DNA of 17,440 bases from NCBI GenBank assembly GCA_014239355.1, contig JAAZYZ010000040.1:1-17440 (forward strand), given 5' to 3'. Position 1 is the first letter of the stretch; every line of letters starts with the position of its first letter. A program made the translations under genes and the position numbers. Under the pieces are notes generated by a model that did not search any database, was not told the origin of the DNA, and saw only the letters and a program-made list of their open reading frames with translations. Origin of the DNA: Fidelibacterota bacterium. Its GTDB lineage: Bacteria; Marinisomatota; Marinisomatia; SCGC-AAA003-L08; TMED6. Below are positions 8,666-16,816 of the stretch, one piece after another.

Positions 8666-9442
8666 TTAAATTAAACCCCTTGAACTATTTTCAATAAAAT
8701 CAATTATAGTAGAAATTTCATTTTTGGGATTTAGATCACTCTTTATTTTCTCTAATGCTTGAGATATATTATAATTAGAATTATAAATAATTTTATATGC
8801 TTTCTTAATATTAGTTCTTTGACTTGCGCTAAATTTTCTTCTTCTCAGCCCTAATGAATTAATCCCTGAAAATCTTAAAGGTTGGCCATTAGCAATAATA
8901 AATGGAGGAATATCTTGTACCACTCTTAATCCCCCACCCACTAATGAATGTGCCCCTATCTTACAGAATTGATGTACAGGAGTTAATCCTCCAACAATTG
9001 CATAATTATCAATAAATACATGCCCACCCAATTGAACACCATTTGCTAATATTATATCATTATTCAAAATACAATCGTGACCTATATGTACATATGCCAT
9101 CAATAAACAATTATCACCTATTTGAGTAGTTCCAAAATCTTTGGTTCCTCTATTTAAAGTACAAAACTCTCTTATAACTGTATTATTACCAACAATTAAA
9201 TTTGTTTTTTCACCTTTATATTTTTTATCTTGTGGAATTTCACCAATAACACACTGTGAAAAAATATGACTGTTTTGACCTATTGTAGAATATTGTTTGA
9301 TAATTGTATGTGCATCAATTTTTGTATTATCTCCTATTACAACGTTATCTTCAATAATACAATATGGTCCAATTGAAACATTTTTACCAATTGTTGATTT
9401 AGAAGAAATCAATGCTGTTTTGTGTATTCTATTTTTATTCAT
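8666..9442 (-). CDS. lpxA: UDP-N-acetylglucosamine O-acyltransferase LpxA
   Basis: LpxA transfers a 3-hydroxyacyl chain from ACP to the 3-OH of UDP-GlcNAc, the first step of lipid A synthesis. The 258-residue protein has the left-handed beta-helix hexapeptide repeats (about 1-185) and an alpha-helical C-terminus ending ENSSRGLI. The active-site segment VHIGHDC contains His119 and the catalytic His122; His141 and His157 (in VHQFC) match E. coli His144 and His160 by spacing. Gly170 aligns with E. coli Gly173, the residue that sets chain length, so a long (about C14) chain is plausible. The frame is open to a TTG at 9454, but the ATG at 9442 gives the normal N-terminus and only an 8-nt overlap with the lpxC-fabZ stop. 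Confidence 0.95.
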   Translation of the reverse strand: MNKNRIHKTALISSKSTIGKNVSIGPYCIIEDNVVIGDNTKIDAHTIIKQYSTIGQNSHIFSQCVIGEIPQDKKYKGEKTNLIVGNNTVIREFCTLNRGTKDFGTTQIGDNCLLMAYVHIGHDCILNNDIILANGVQLGGHVFIDNYAIVGGLTPVHQFCKIGAHSLVGGGLRVVQDIPPFIIANGQPLRFSGINSLGLRRRKFSASQRTNIKKAYKIIYNSNYNISQALEKIKSDLNPKNEISTIIDFIENSSRGLI

Positions 9443-10811
9443 ATCTATTAACAACTGATGCTAATAATTCACATTCTGTAATTAATCTATCATCAACATA
9501 AATGCTACTTATAATTTTACATGTCCCTAATTTAAATTTATCTAATTTAGCCTTTACTAATAATTGATCTCCTGGCTTTGCTACTTCTTTAAATTTAGCT
9601 GATTTAATAGATGATAAATAAACTAATTTTTTATCTGGGTCGTCTATTGAATGTAACACCAAAAAACCACCTGCTTGCGCCATAATTTCTAATAATAATA
9701 CTCCAGGCACTACAGGCTTCCCCGGAAAGTGTCCAACAAAAAATGGCTCATTTATAGTTACATTTTTAATAGCACTAACTGATTTACCAGGTTCAAGATG
9801 TATAACCTTATCAACTAATAAAAATGGATACCTATGAGGCATAATATCTAATATTTGATTTATATCGTACATATTGTCCCCTTTTTTTTCTTTATATAAG
9901 TTACTATTTAAAAAGTTATTATGAAGGTATTTTATAAATTCTACATTTGATTCATGCCCACTTTTACTTGCAATCAAATGCCCTCTAATTCTAAAACCTA
10001 AAAGATAAGTATCTCCAATTAAATCTAATAACTTATGTTTCGCTGCTTCATTTTCAGAAACAGAATCAACATTGGTTAATATTGGTTTAGTATAATCAAT
10101 ATCAATATTGAATAATTTTTTAATTTTCTTCTCTTGTTCTTTAGTAATTTTCTGATCTATATAGACCATGGCATTTTTTAATGAGCCTCCTTGAATTAAA
10201 TCACGTTCATATAAATGTAACAATTCTGATAACAAGCAAAATGTTTTACAAGAAGCAATATAATTTTGATAATTATCACCAATTAAAGAAATAGAGAAAT
10301 CTTGATTTAATATATCAATATTATCATATTCAAGATGATAAGTAAATTTATACCCATCATGGGGGATTAAATAAAACTGAACTCCTTTAGAACTTTTGAA
10401 TGATATCAATTGATTAACTACAAACTCTTTACATTGCTGATCTTGAACTTTTATACCCACTTTATTTATTTCATCTAAAAATGGTTGAGCAGTTCCATCT
10501 AATATAGGTATTTCACATTCTGAAATTTCTATTTTTAAATTATCAATCTCTAAAGCATATAAAGCTGATAAAATATGCTCAATAGTCATAATTGAAATGT
10601 TATCTTGAAATAAATTTGTACCCCTTACGGTACTATTGACATAATTAATATTAGCTGGAATAGTTATGTTATTAATTAAAAATTTAATACCATAATCAGT
10701 GGGAGCTGGATGTAAAATAAGTTTAGAATTAACTCCTGAATGTAAACCTACTCCTTCAAAATTAATTTTATTATTAATTGTTTTTTGAAATTTTTTAGAA
10801 AGTGAAATCAA
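9435..10811 (-). CDS. lpxC-fabZ: Fused UDP-3-O-acyl-GlcNAc deacetylase / 3-hydroxyacyl-ACP dehydratase (LpxC-FabZ)
   Basis: Two enzymes are encoded in one 458-residue frame. Residues 1 to about 300 are LpxC, the zinc deacetylase that commits UDP-GlcNAc to lipid A: FEGVGLHSG (18-26), Glu78-His79, Thr190, His259-Lys260-Asp263 and His286 in KSGHE match the E. coli catalytic and zinc residues. After a short basic linker (about 301-313), residues 314-458 are FabZ, with MPHRYPFLLVD (324-334), catalytic His361 in GHFPGKPVVPG and Glu375. The fusion is known from Bacteroidetes and relatives; here it supports an FCB affiliation. The start appears to be TTG at 10811, since the next methionine (75) would remove essential LpxC sequence. 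The gene begins 2 nt after lpxD. An internal ATG with a GGGG element may also give free FabZ. Confidence 0.95.
   Translation of the reverse strand: MISLSKKFQKTINNKINFEGVGLHSGVNSKLILHPAPTDYGIKFLINNITIPANINYVNSTVRGTNLFQDNISIMTIEHILSALYALEIDNLKIEISECEIPILDGTAQPFLDEINKVGIKVQDQQCKEFVVNQLISFKSSKGVQFYLIPHDGYKFTYHLEYDNIDILNQDFSISLIGDNYQNYIASCKTFCLLSELLHLYERDLIQGGSLKNAMVYIDQKITKEQEKKIKKLFNIDIDYTKPILTNVDSVSENEAAKHKLLDLIGDTYLLGFRIRGHLIASKSGHESNVEFIKYLHNNFLNSNLYKEKKGDNMYDINQILDIMPHRYPFLLVDKVIHLEPGKSVSAIKNVTINEPFFVGHFPGKPVVPGVLLLEIMAQAGGFLVLHSIDDPDKKLVYLSSIKSAKFKEVAKPGDQLLVKAKLDKFKLGTCKIISSIYVDDRLITECELLASVVNRYE
9873..9881 (-). promoter_or_regulatory. Possible internal ribosome binding site for free FabZ
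   Basis: Inside the lpxC-fabZ gene the minus strand reads an A-run, then GGGG (9881-9878), then five bases, then ATG (9872-9870). That ATG is Met314, exactly where the FabZ domain begins, and would give a 145-residue protein, the normal size of stand-alone FabZ. A G-run at that spacing is unusual in this A+T-rich DNA. Use as a start is an inference. Confidence 0.4.
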
Positions 10812-10813
10812 TT

Positions 10814-11806
10814 TTATTTTTTGAAGTTTTTAAATAATGTATCTAGCTTATTAATCTGGGCTGTTAATTTTAAATTACTTTTATGATCTCGAGCAGGTAT
10901 TCCTGAAACAAAAGAATTATTTTTTAACGATTTAGTCACTTGAGACATAGATGCAACAGTACATTTATCACCAATATTTAAATGCCCAATTATACCAACT
11001 TTTCCAGCAATTGTCACATAATTTCCAATAATTGTACTGCCTGCAATTGCTGTATGACCTGCAATAACACAATGTTGTCCAATTTGAACATTATGAGCAA
11101 TTTGAATCAAATTGTCCATTTTAGTCCCTTTCCCTATTATAGTATCAGTAATAGTTCCTCTATCAATAGAACAATTAGAACCTATCCATACCTTATTATT
11201 AATAATCACTTTACCTATGTGTGGAATTATATGATTTTCACCTTTATAAAATGTTAATCCAAAACCATGACTCCCAACTACAGTACCAGACTCTATAATT
11301 ACATTATCACCAATAAAAGTATCATTATAAATTGAAACATTAGAATTAATCTTTGTGGCTTTACCAATACTGACATTATCATTAATATGGCATGATGCTT
11401 CAATATGAGAAAAATCATCAATGGTAACATTATCTTCAATTACAGTATATGGACCTATATAAACATTTTTACCAATATTAGACTTTTCTGAAACTATAGC
11501 TGTTTTATGAATACCACTTTTAGAATTTTTTACTTTATTAAATAATTCTAAAATTTGAATATATGCATAAACTGGATTATCAACTCTAATTAATGTTTTA
11601 TCAAAACTAGAATCAGAAAATTCATGATTTACAATAACTGCAGTTGACTTAGATTGTTTAAAATCATCATAATATCGATTGTCAGATAAAAAAGATACGA
11701 ACCCTGAAGGTGAATTTTTTAAATCTCCAATTCCATCTATAATTAAATCAGAGTCTCCTTCAATGGAGCCTCCTACTTTTTGTGCTAAAGTAGTAATATT
11801 AATCAT
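10814..11806 (-). CDS. lpxD: UDP-3-O-acylglucosamine N-acyltransferase LpxD
   Basis: LpxD adds the second hydroxyacyl chain, on the 2-amino group, in the third step of lipid A synthesis. The 330-residue protein has an N-terminal uridine-binding domain (about 1-98, with FVSFLSDNRYYDD), a long left-handed beta-helix of hexapeptide repeats (about 99-305) and a C-terminal helix. The catalytic histidine is in QIAHN (His238, E. coli His239), and His275 matches E. coli His276. The end of the helix, VSGIPARDHKS (300-310), is typical of the family. The ATG start follows the skp stop by 5 nt, and the next gene starts 2 nt after this stop, so it lies in the middle of the operon. Confidence 0.95.
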   Translation of the reverse strand: MINITTLAQKVGGSIEGDSDLIIDGIGDLKNSPSGFVSFLSDNRYYDDFKQSKSTAVIVNHEFSDSSFDKTLIRVDNPVYAYIQILELFNKVKNSKSGIHKTAIVSEKSNIGKNVYIGPYTVIEDNVTIDDFSHIEASCHINDNVSIGKATKINSNVSIYNDTFIGDNVIIESGTVVGSHGFGLTFYKGENHIIPHIGKVIINNKVWIGSNCSIDRGTITDTIIGKGTKMDNLIQIAHNVQIGQHCVIAGHTAIAGSTIIGNYVTIAGKVGIIGHLNIGDKCTVASMSQVTKSLKNNSFVSGIPARDHKSNLKLTAQINKLDTLFKNFKK

Positions 11807-11811
11807 TAATT

Positions 11812-12336
11812 TTACTCATTTATTTCTGATATTTTTTCTAACTCTTTAACCACCAAATCTGTAAGGTCATATTGAGGTAATGCATAAACAATACCACCTG
11901 AAACTACATTAAATATGTAATCATAACCTTCCTGTTTTCCTACTTTCTGAATAGCTTCATCAATTTTAGCATAAACAGGCGCCATTAATTGATCATGAAT
12001 TTTATAAATTTCTCCTTGTGGACCTACTTTTTCTACTTGAAACCTTTGAAGTTCTGCCTGTTTATCAGTTAATGTTTTTTCAAGCTTACTACGTCTTTCT
12101 TCACTCATTAACATTTTTTGTTGTTCATAACTACGAAACAAGCTATCTAATTCCATTTCTAAATTCATGTAATCAGATTCAATTTTTCTTTGTTCTTTTT
12201 CAAGCTGAATTTGAACCTGTCTCACTTCATCAAGCTCTGTTAGAATTTTATCTGCATTTAAATATCCTATTTTAATTTCTGATATTAAAACGCTGAAAAA
12301 CACCACTATTACTACTTTATTAATTAATTTTATCAC
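11812..12336 (-). CDS. skp: OmpH/Skp family periplasmic chaperone
   Basis: Skp-like chaperones hold unfolded outer-membrane proteins in the periplasm and hand them to the BamA machine. The protein has a hydrophobic N-terminal signal (about residues 6-18), then IGYLNADKILTEL, which marks the OmpH domain, a long Glu/Lys/Gln-rich coiled coil (about 28-105) and a C-terminal segment with YDYIFNVVSGGIVYALPQYDLTD, typical of FCB-group OmpH proteins. The start choice is unusual. A strong AAAGGAG lies directly against an ATG at 12342 (no spacing) but exactly 6 nt before a GTG at 12336. The GTG start, giving 174 residues, is therefore preferred; the ATG would add two residues. It lies directly downstream of bamA, the usual pairing. 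Confidence 0.9.
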   Translation of the reverse strand: MIKLINKVVIVVFFSVLISEIKIGYLNADKILTELDEVRQVQIQLEKEQRKIESDYMNLEMELDSLFRSYEQQKMLMSEERRSKLEKTLTDKQAELQRFQVEKVGPQGEIYKIHDQLMAPVYAKIDEAIQKVGKQEGYDYIFNVVSGGIVYALPQYDLTDLVVKELEKISEINE

Positions 12337-12342
12337 TTCCAT

Positions 12343-12349
12343 CTCCTTT
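12343..12349 (-). promoter_or_regulatory. Shine-Dalgarno site that decides the skp start
   Basis: The minus strand reads AAAGGAG at 12349-12343. It abuts the ATG at 12342 with no spacer but is 6 nt from the in-frame GTG at 12336. This is one of the two clearest ribosome binding sites in the window; most genes here have none that is obvious. It may boost Skp yield within the operon. Confidence 0.6.
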
Positions 12350-12370
12350 ATTGTAAATTAATAATATTTT

Positions 12371-14863
12371 CTAATTAATAGGTAACCCAAATATAAAATG
12401 ATATTCCCATCCATGTGCACCATTATTTCCAGTCAAAAATTCTTCAACACTAGAATCAAATCCATAAGCTATATCATAACCTAATATGCCTAACATAGGC
12501 ATCATTACTCTTGCTCCTACTCCCATAGACCTTCTTAAGGTAAATGGATCAACCATCTTAATTTCATCCCAAACATTACCTGCTTCAGCAAAGCATAAAA
12601 TATACATATTTGGATTTTCTGATACTAAATATCTTAATTCTAATGAATATTTTAACATAATATTACCGCCCTTAGGATAAGATGCTCCTATAGGACCAAT
12701 CATATTATCGCCATAACCTCTAAGCATTTCACCATAGGGCAAAGCTCCACCCATTCTAAATCGAGCAGAATAGGGGACAATTGATCTGCCTGAAGATTCA
12801 ATAGGATTTAATAATCCAGTTTTCAATTGTTGATGTATTACTAATTTGTCAACAATTTCATTGTACCATTTAAATTCTATTTCATTTTTTAAATAATCTT
12901 CACTACCACCTAAAAATATTCCAGAAAGTGTAAAATTCCAATTAAACTGTGAACCTTCAGTTGGAAACTCAGGATGATTTCTATTATCTCTTGAAATGCT
13001 TTGAGTAATTTTTAAACCTGAAGTAGGGAATATATATTTATCATTTTTATACTCAATATAATCTTCAATAGAAGAAGAATAATAAGAAATTAAAGCATCA
13101 CGATCATCAGAAAAATATTCTCTTTGAGAACCATTTAAATTCCAAGAACCTTTAAAATATTTATCTGGCCACTGAAATCTTCTTCCAAATCTAATACCTA
13201 AACCAATAATTTTTGAATCAAAGGGTTGGGAATTGCTCTGCCCTCGTTCTTGATAATTAGCAGAAAACCCCATAAGATTATGAGTATTAAATAGTCTAGG
13301 TTCAACATAGCTTATCGAAAATTGTTGGTTAGCACTTGCGTTTGAATTATTTACAGGTATAGAAGATTGTTGCTGATTTGAAATTCCTCTTTGATAGTTA
13401 AGACTTAAACTCTGCCCTGTGCCTAAAAAATTAGGAAAAGAAAATCCGCCGCCTCCAGTAAACCCTAATAATCCACTATAACCTGCTGAAAAATTTAATT
13501 GTCCGCTACCTTTTTCTGAAACATCAAAAATAACATCTACTTCATTTTTTCCATCAATTGGAATAATATCAGGAGTAACAGTCTCAAAAAAATTCAGCAT
13601 AAATAATTTTCTATAACTCTCCATAACAGCTGACTGACTAAATATTTCGCCCGGAATAATATCAATATCTCTTCTAATGACATTATCTTTTGTTGTTTCA
13701 TTACCTTTAATAACTACTCTATTAACATATACTACTGATTTTTCATTGATCTTAATGTTAATGTTAAGTTCGCTATCATTTAATGGAACAACAGAAGGAT
13801 TGATTTGGGAAAATAAATACCCTTTATCTCTATATAAGTTATTTAAATTCATAGTAGATATATCAAATTTCATTCCATCAAAAATATCTCCAGGTTCAAG
13901 AATAAATTTTGACTTTAGAGTTGAATCATTAAAAATATAATTACCAACAATATTTATATTTTGAACGGAATATTTTTTGCCTGAATTAATATCAATTACT
14001 AAAGTATTTTGATCTTTATTAAATAATTTTTTTGATTTACTAAATTGATAACTATTAATACTAAAATCTAAATATCCACTATATTTATAATAATTAGTTA
14101 AATCAGAAACCATTTCTTCTAATTTATCATTATTATAATTACCTCTCCATGGTGTATACCATTTCCAAATGCTGATATCAGCTAAATTTTTTAAGATATC
14201 ATTTTTAATAATATTAGTATCTTCACTAAATCTATTCTTAATTAAACCTATTACAGTCATATTATCTAATACTTGATCATTAACAATAATTTTAATATCA
14301 TGTATCTTTGATTTTTCTCCAGAATTAATATTAAATAAAATATTTTTTTGATTAGTATTAGAATCTACATCTACCAAATCATAAGAAATGTTTGCATCAT
14401 GGAAATTTCTCTGTATGAAATTTTCTTTAATTAAATTTAATGCTTTATTAACTTTTTGATTACTTAATGATGTCCCCGGCTCTAACTCAGATATTTTTTT
14501 TAATTCTGATTTTGATTTTTTGAATTTAAATAATTTAAAATTAAAATAATCTCCTTTAAAAATAATTTCATTTAAAATCGGATGTTCTTCAATTTTGATA
14601 ATAAGATTAGTAATACCATAATTTGTTTCTTCTAAATCAATCTGTATATTTTTAAATTTATTTAATAACCATAATCTATTAATGGCATTTTGGATTTCGA
14701 TTGCATTAATATATGTATCAGGAGATAACCCAGAAAAATTAATAATATCCTGTTCTAGCATAATACTATTTCCTTCAACAGTAATATTAGAAATTTTTAA
14801 TTCTGTATTTTGAGTAATTCCAAAAGAAAATAATATAATAATAATATAAATGTAGTTTTTCAT
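12371..14863 (-). CDS. bamA: Outer-membrane protein assembly factor BamA (Omp85)
   Basis: BamA is the core of the machine that folds beta-barrel proteins into the outer membrane. The 830-residue protein has a signal peptide (about 1-18), five POTRA domains (roughly 22-93, 95-183, 185-295, 298-375 and 378-450) and a C-terminal 16-strand barrel (about 452-830). The conserved loop-6 RGY motif is at 715-717 in LRGYGDNMIGP. The third POTRA contains IWKWYTPWRGNYN (232-244), a Trp-rich feature I associate with FCB-group BamA. The barrel has an Asn/Gln/Ser-rich insertion near 494-514, probably a surface loop. It ends FIFGLPIN rather than in an aromatic residue. The ATG follows uppS by 2 nt, and skp follows after 28 nt. 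Confidence 0.95.
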   Translation of the reverse strand: MKNYIYIIIILFSFGITQNTELKISNITVEGNSIMLEQDIINFSGLSPDTYINAIEIQNAINRLWLLNKFKNIQIDLEETNYGITNLIIKIEEHPILNEIIFKGDYFNFKLFKFKKSKSELKKISELEPGTSLSNQKVNKALNLIKENFIQRNFHDANISYDLVDVDSNTNQKNILFNINSGEKSKIHDIKIIVNDQVLDNMTVIGLIKNRFSEDTNIIKNDILKNLADISIWKWYTPWRGNYNNDKLEEMVSDLTNYYKYSGYLDFSINSYQFSKSKKLFNKDQNTLVIDINSGKKYSVQNINIVGNYIFNDSTLKSKFILEPGDIFDGMKFDISTMNLNNLYRDKGYLFSQINPSVVPLNDSELNINIKINEKSVVYVNRVVIKGNETTKDNVIRRDIDIIPGEIFSQSAVMESYRKLFMLNFFETVTPDIIPIDGKNEVDVIFDVSEKGSGQLNFSAGYSGLLGFTGGGGFSFPNFLGTGQSLSLNYQRGISNQQQSSIPVNNSNASANQQFSISYVEPRLFNTHNLMGFSANYQERGQSNSQPFDSKIIGLGIRFGRRFQWPDKYFKGSWNLNGSQREYFSDDRDALISYYSSSIEDYIEYKNDKYIFPTSGLKITQSISRDNRNHPEFPTEGSQFNWNFTLSGIFLGGSEDYLKNEIEFKWYNEIVDKLVIHQQLKTGLLNPIESSGRSIVPYSARFRMGGALPYGEMLRGYGDNMIGPIGASYPKGGNIMLKYSLELRYLVSENPNMYILCFAEAGNVWDEIKMVDPFTLRRSMGVGARVMMPMLGILGYDIAYGFDSSVEEFLTGNNGAHGWEYHFIFGLPIN

Positions 14864-14865
14864 AA

Positions 14866-15588
14866 TTAATTTTTAATTTTTCCAAATTTTCTATCACGAT
14901 TTTGAAAATCAATCAAAGCTTTATTTAAATCCTGTTTATTAAAATCTGGCCAGTACTTATCTGTAAAATGTATTTCCGTATATGCACTTTGCCATAGAAG
15001 AAAATTACTTAATCTAGCAGTACCACCAGTTCTAATTAATAACTCTGGATCAGGAACACCTTTTGTAAGTAAATATTCATCAACTTTTTTTTCATTAATA
15101 TCACCAATTGTTATTTTTTTGTCTAAAACAGCTTGAGACATATTTATAATTGCATTGGTTAATTCATAACGAGAACTATATGCAAGAGCAAGATTTAAAT
15201 TCAATCCATCATTATTTTTTGTCTCAGAAATTGCAAAATCTAATTCCTTGTTTACCCTTGATGGTAATTTGTTTCGAAAGCCAAAAATATTGAATCTAAT
15301 ATTATTTTTTTTCATTTTTGAAACTTCACTTTTAATTGTATGCGACAGTAAAGACATTAAATTATTTAATTCTGACTCTGGACGATTAAAGTTTTCTAAA
15401 GATAAAGTATATAAAGTTAAATGTTTAATTTTTAGATCAGAACATACCTCAGATATTAATCTGACGGATTTTACACCATTTTTATGCCCAATAGAACGTG
15501 GTAACATTTTGGATTTTGCCCACCTACCATTTCCATCCATAATAATAGCAATGTGTTCTGGTAATTTATCTAAATTTAATTTTGTCAA
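14866..15588 (-). CDS. uppS: Undecaprenyl diphosphate synthase (cis-prenyltransferase)
   Basis: UppS extends farnesyl diphosphate with isopentenyl diphosphate to the C55 lipid carrier for peptidoglycan and O-antigen units. The 240-residue protein has the N-terminal MDGNGRWAK motif with catalytic Asp18, LYTLSLENFNRP (59-70), RTGGTARLSNFLLWQ (186-200) and the Mg-binding Glu205 in AYTEIHFTD. In E. coli the middle motif reads RTGGEHR; the conserved Glu (E. coli Glu198) is Thr190 here. The start appears to be TTG at 15588, 2 nt after mrp. The next Met is inside the catalytic MDGNG motif, so no ATG can serve. The position directly before bamA is common in the FCB group. Confidence 0.95.
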   Translation of the reverse strand: MTKLNLDKLPEHIAIIMDGNGRWAKSKMLPRSIGHKNGVKSVRLISEVCSDLKIKHLTLYTLSLENFNRPESELNNLMSLLSHTIKSEVSKMKKNNIRFNIFGFRNKLPSRVNKELDFAISETKNNDGLNLNLALAYSSRYELTNAIINMSQAVLDKKITIGDINEKKVDEYLLTKGVPDPELLIRTGGTARLSNFLLWQSAYTEIHFTDKYWPDFNKQDLNKALIDFQNRDRKFGKIKN

Positions 15589-15590
15589 TA

Positions 15591-16697
15591 TTATATACCT
15601 AATTCTTCGATAATTTTACTACTTATCTCATCATAGCATGATTTTACATATGTATTTTTATGCTTATCAACATAAGGAGTTCCTTGATCTGTTGACAATG
15701 CTAAATTAGAGTCAATAGGAATACGAGATAATAGAGGAACATTTAACCTATCACTCTCATTATTACCTCCTGTACCTTTAAAAACTTCTAAATCAATTGA
15801 GAATAAACCATTTTTTATATTGTATTCTTGATTATTCATTTTAATAAAACCATCAATTAAATCTCCATTGGAATTATATATTTGTCCTTCTAAATATAAA
15901 TTAGACATATTTTCTACTACACCTAATATTGGAGTTTTTAATTTATTAAACATATCAGAAGCTTTTTTCACATCTAATAACGCTAAGTCTTGAGGAGTTG
16001 TAATAATTATAGCACCAGATAAAGCAACCTTCTGAACTAATGTTAGTTGAATATCTCCTGTGCCTGGAGGTAAATCTAAAAATAATATATCTAGTTCCCC
16101 CCAATCTACTTGCGCAAAAAATTGTTCTGTCATCCTTGAAACCATAGGACCTCTCCATATTGTAGGAGCATCTTCATCATTTAAAAATCCAAATGACATT
16201 AATTTCATTCCATGTTTTTCAATAGGAACTAATAAATTATCAGAATTCATCACAGGTTTTTCTGAACAGCCTAAAGCCATAGGTAAACTAGGACCATATA
16301 TATCTAGATCTAAGATCCCAACTTTTAATTTTTTTGATAGGGTAGATGCAAGATTTACTGTAGTAGTAGATTTACCTACCCCACCTTTTCCACTTGCTAT
16401 TGCAACAATATTTTTAACCTTACTTAACGTTTTAATATCACCAACAATATTGTTTTGTTCTTTGGAAGAGATAATTTCGATGCTGATTTCTAAACTATTA
16501 AATTCTGATTTTAAAATATTGTGAATAGAATTTTTAATCTTATCAATAATTTTAGAGTCAGCTTTTAAATTTAATTGCAATAACAGTTTATTATCTTTTA
16601 AACTTAATTTATTAATGATTCCAAATGACACAATATCTCTATTATACCCAGGATAATTAATTTGTTTTAATAATGCAATAATTTTGTCTTTATCCAT
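15591..16697 (-). CDS. mrp: Mrp/NBP35-family P-loop ATPase without CXXC
   Basis: Mrp (ApbC) proteins bind and deliver Fe-S clusters to target enzymes, or act as NADH-oxidoreductase and related maturation factors. The 368-residue protein has an N-terminal MIP18/DUF59 domain (about 1-78) and a deviant Walker A GKGGVGKS (103-110), DLDIYGPS (131-138), and LDLPPGTGD (207-215). After VENMS (261-265), where classical members carry CXXC for the bridging cluster, there is none. Instead an Asn/Gly-rich stretch (about 266-305) leads to FKGTGG. The only cysteines are Cys144 and Cys354. Cysteine-free forms occur in Bacteroidetes, but this insert looks long. It is the first gene of the envelope operon and faces the divergent intergenic region. 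No Shine-Dalgarno site is visible. Confidence 0.9.
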   Translation of the reverse strand: MDKDKIIALLKQINYPGYNRDIVSFGIINKLSLKDNKLLLQLNLKADSKIIDKIKNSIHNILKSEFNSLEISIEIISSKEQNNIVGDIKTLSKVKNIVAIASGKGGVGKSTTTVNLASTLSKKLKVGILDLDIYGPSLPMALGCSEKPVMNSDNLLVPIEKHGMKLMSFGFLNDEDAPTIWRGPMVSRMTEQFFAQVDWGELDILFLDLPPGTGDIQLTLVQKVALSGAIIITTPQDLALLDVKKASDMFNKLKTPILGVVENMSNLYLEGQIYNSNGDLIDGFIKMNNQEYNIKNGLFSIDLEVFKGTGGNNESDRLNVPLLSRIPIDSNLALSTDQGTPYVDKHKNTYVKSCYDEISSKIIEELGI

Positions 16698-16768
16698 GTG
16701 TTATTTTAATAAATAAAAATAGATTTAAATAAATAATATTTTAGTTTAAATTAGAACTAAGTTAGTAA

Positions 16769-16816
16769 ATGATTTTTATGATTGTGGATTTATTTTTTTT
16801 GTTTATTATTAGATAG
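16769..16816 (+). CDS. Possible 15-codon hydrophobic leader peptide
   Basis: An ATG at 16769 opens a frame reading MIFMIVDLFFLFIIR and stopping with TAG at 16814-16816. The stop touches the left arm of the hairpin that starts at 16817, an arrangement like that of leader peptides in front of attenuators. There is no visible Shine-Dalgarno site, and short Phe/Ile-rich frames arise easily in T-rich DNA, so this may be chance. Confidence 0.2.
   Translation: MIFMIVDLFFLFIIR

Noticed and set aside
8666..9442. Possible altered acyl-chain ruler in LpxA
   Set aside because: Aligning by the distance from the catalytic histidine (48 residues in both) places Gly170 at E. coli Gly173, so the ruler residue is conserved.
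9882..9889. A run of eight A on the coding strand of lpxC-fabZ as a programmed frameshift site
   Set aside because: The frame is continuous through both domains and no useful product arises in the other frames; such A-runs are common in this A+T-rich DNA.
15248..15613. A 121-codon plus-strand open frame opposite uppS
   Set aside because: It is antisense to the confidently assigned uppS, with no family resemblance.
16060..16524. A 154-codon plus-strand open frame opposite mrp
   Set aside because: It lies wholly antisense to a gene with clear P-loop motifs, has no recognisable domain and no ribosome binding site; it is a shadow frame.
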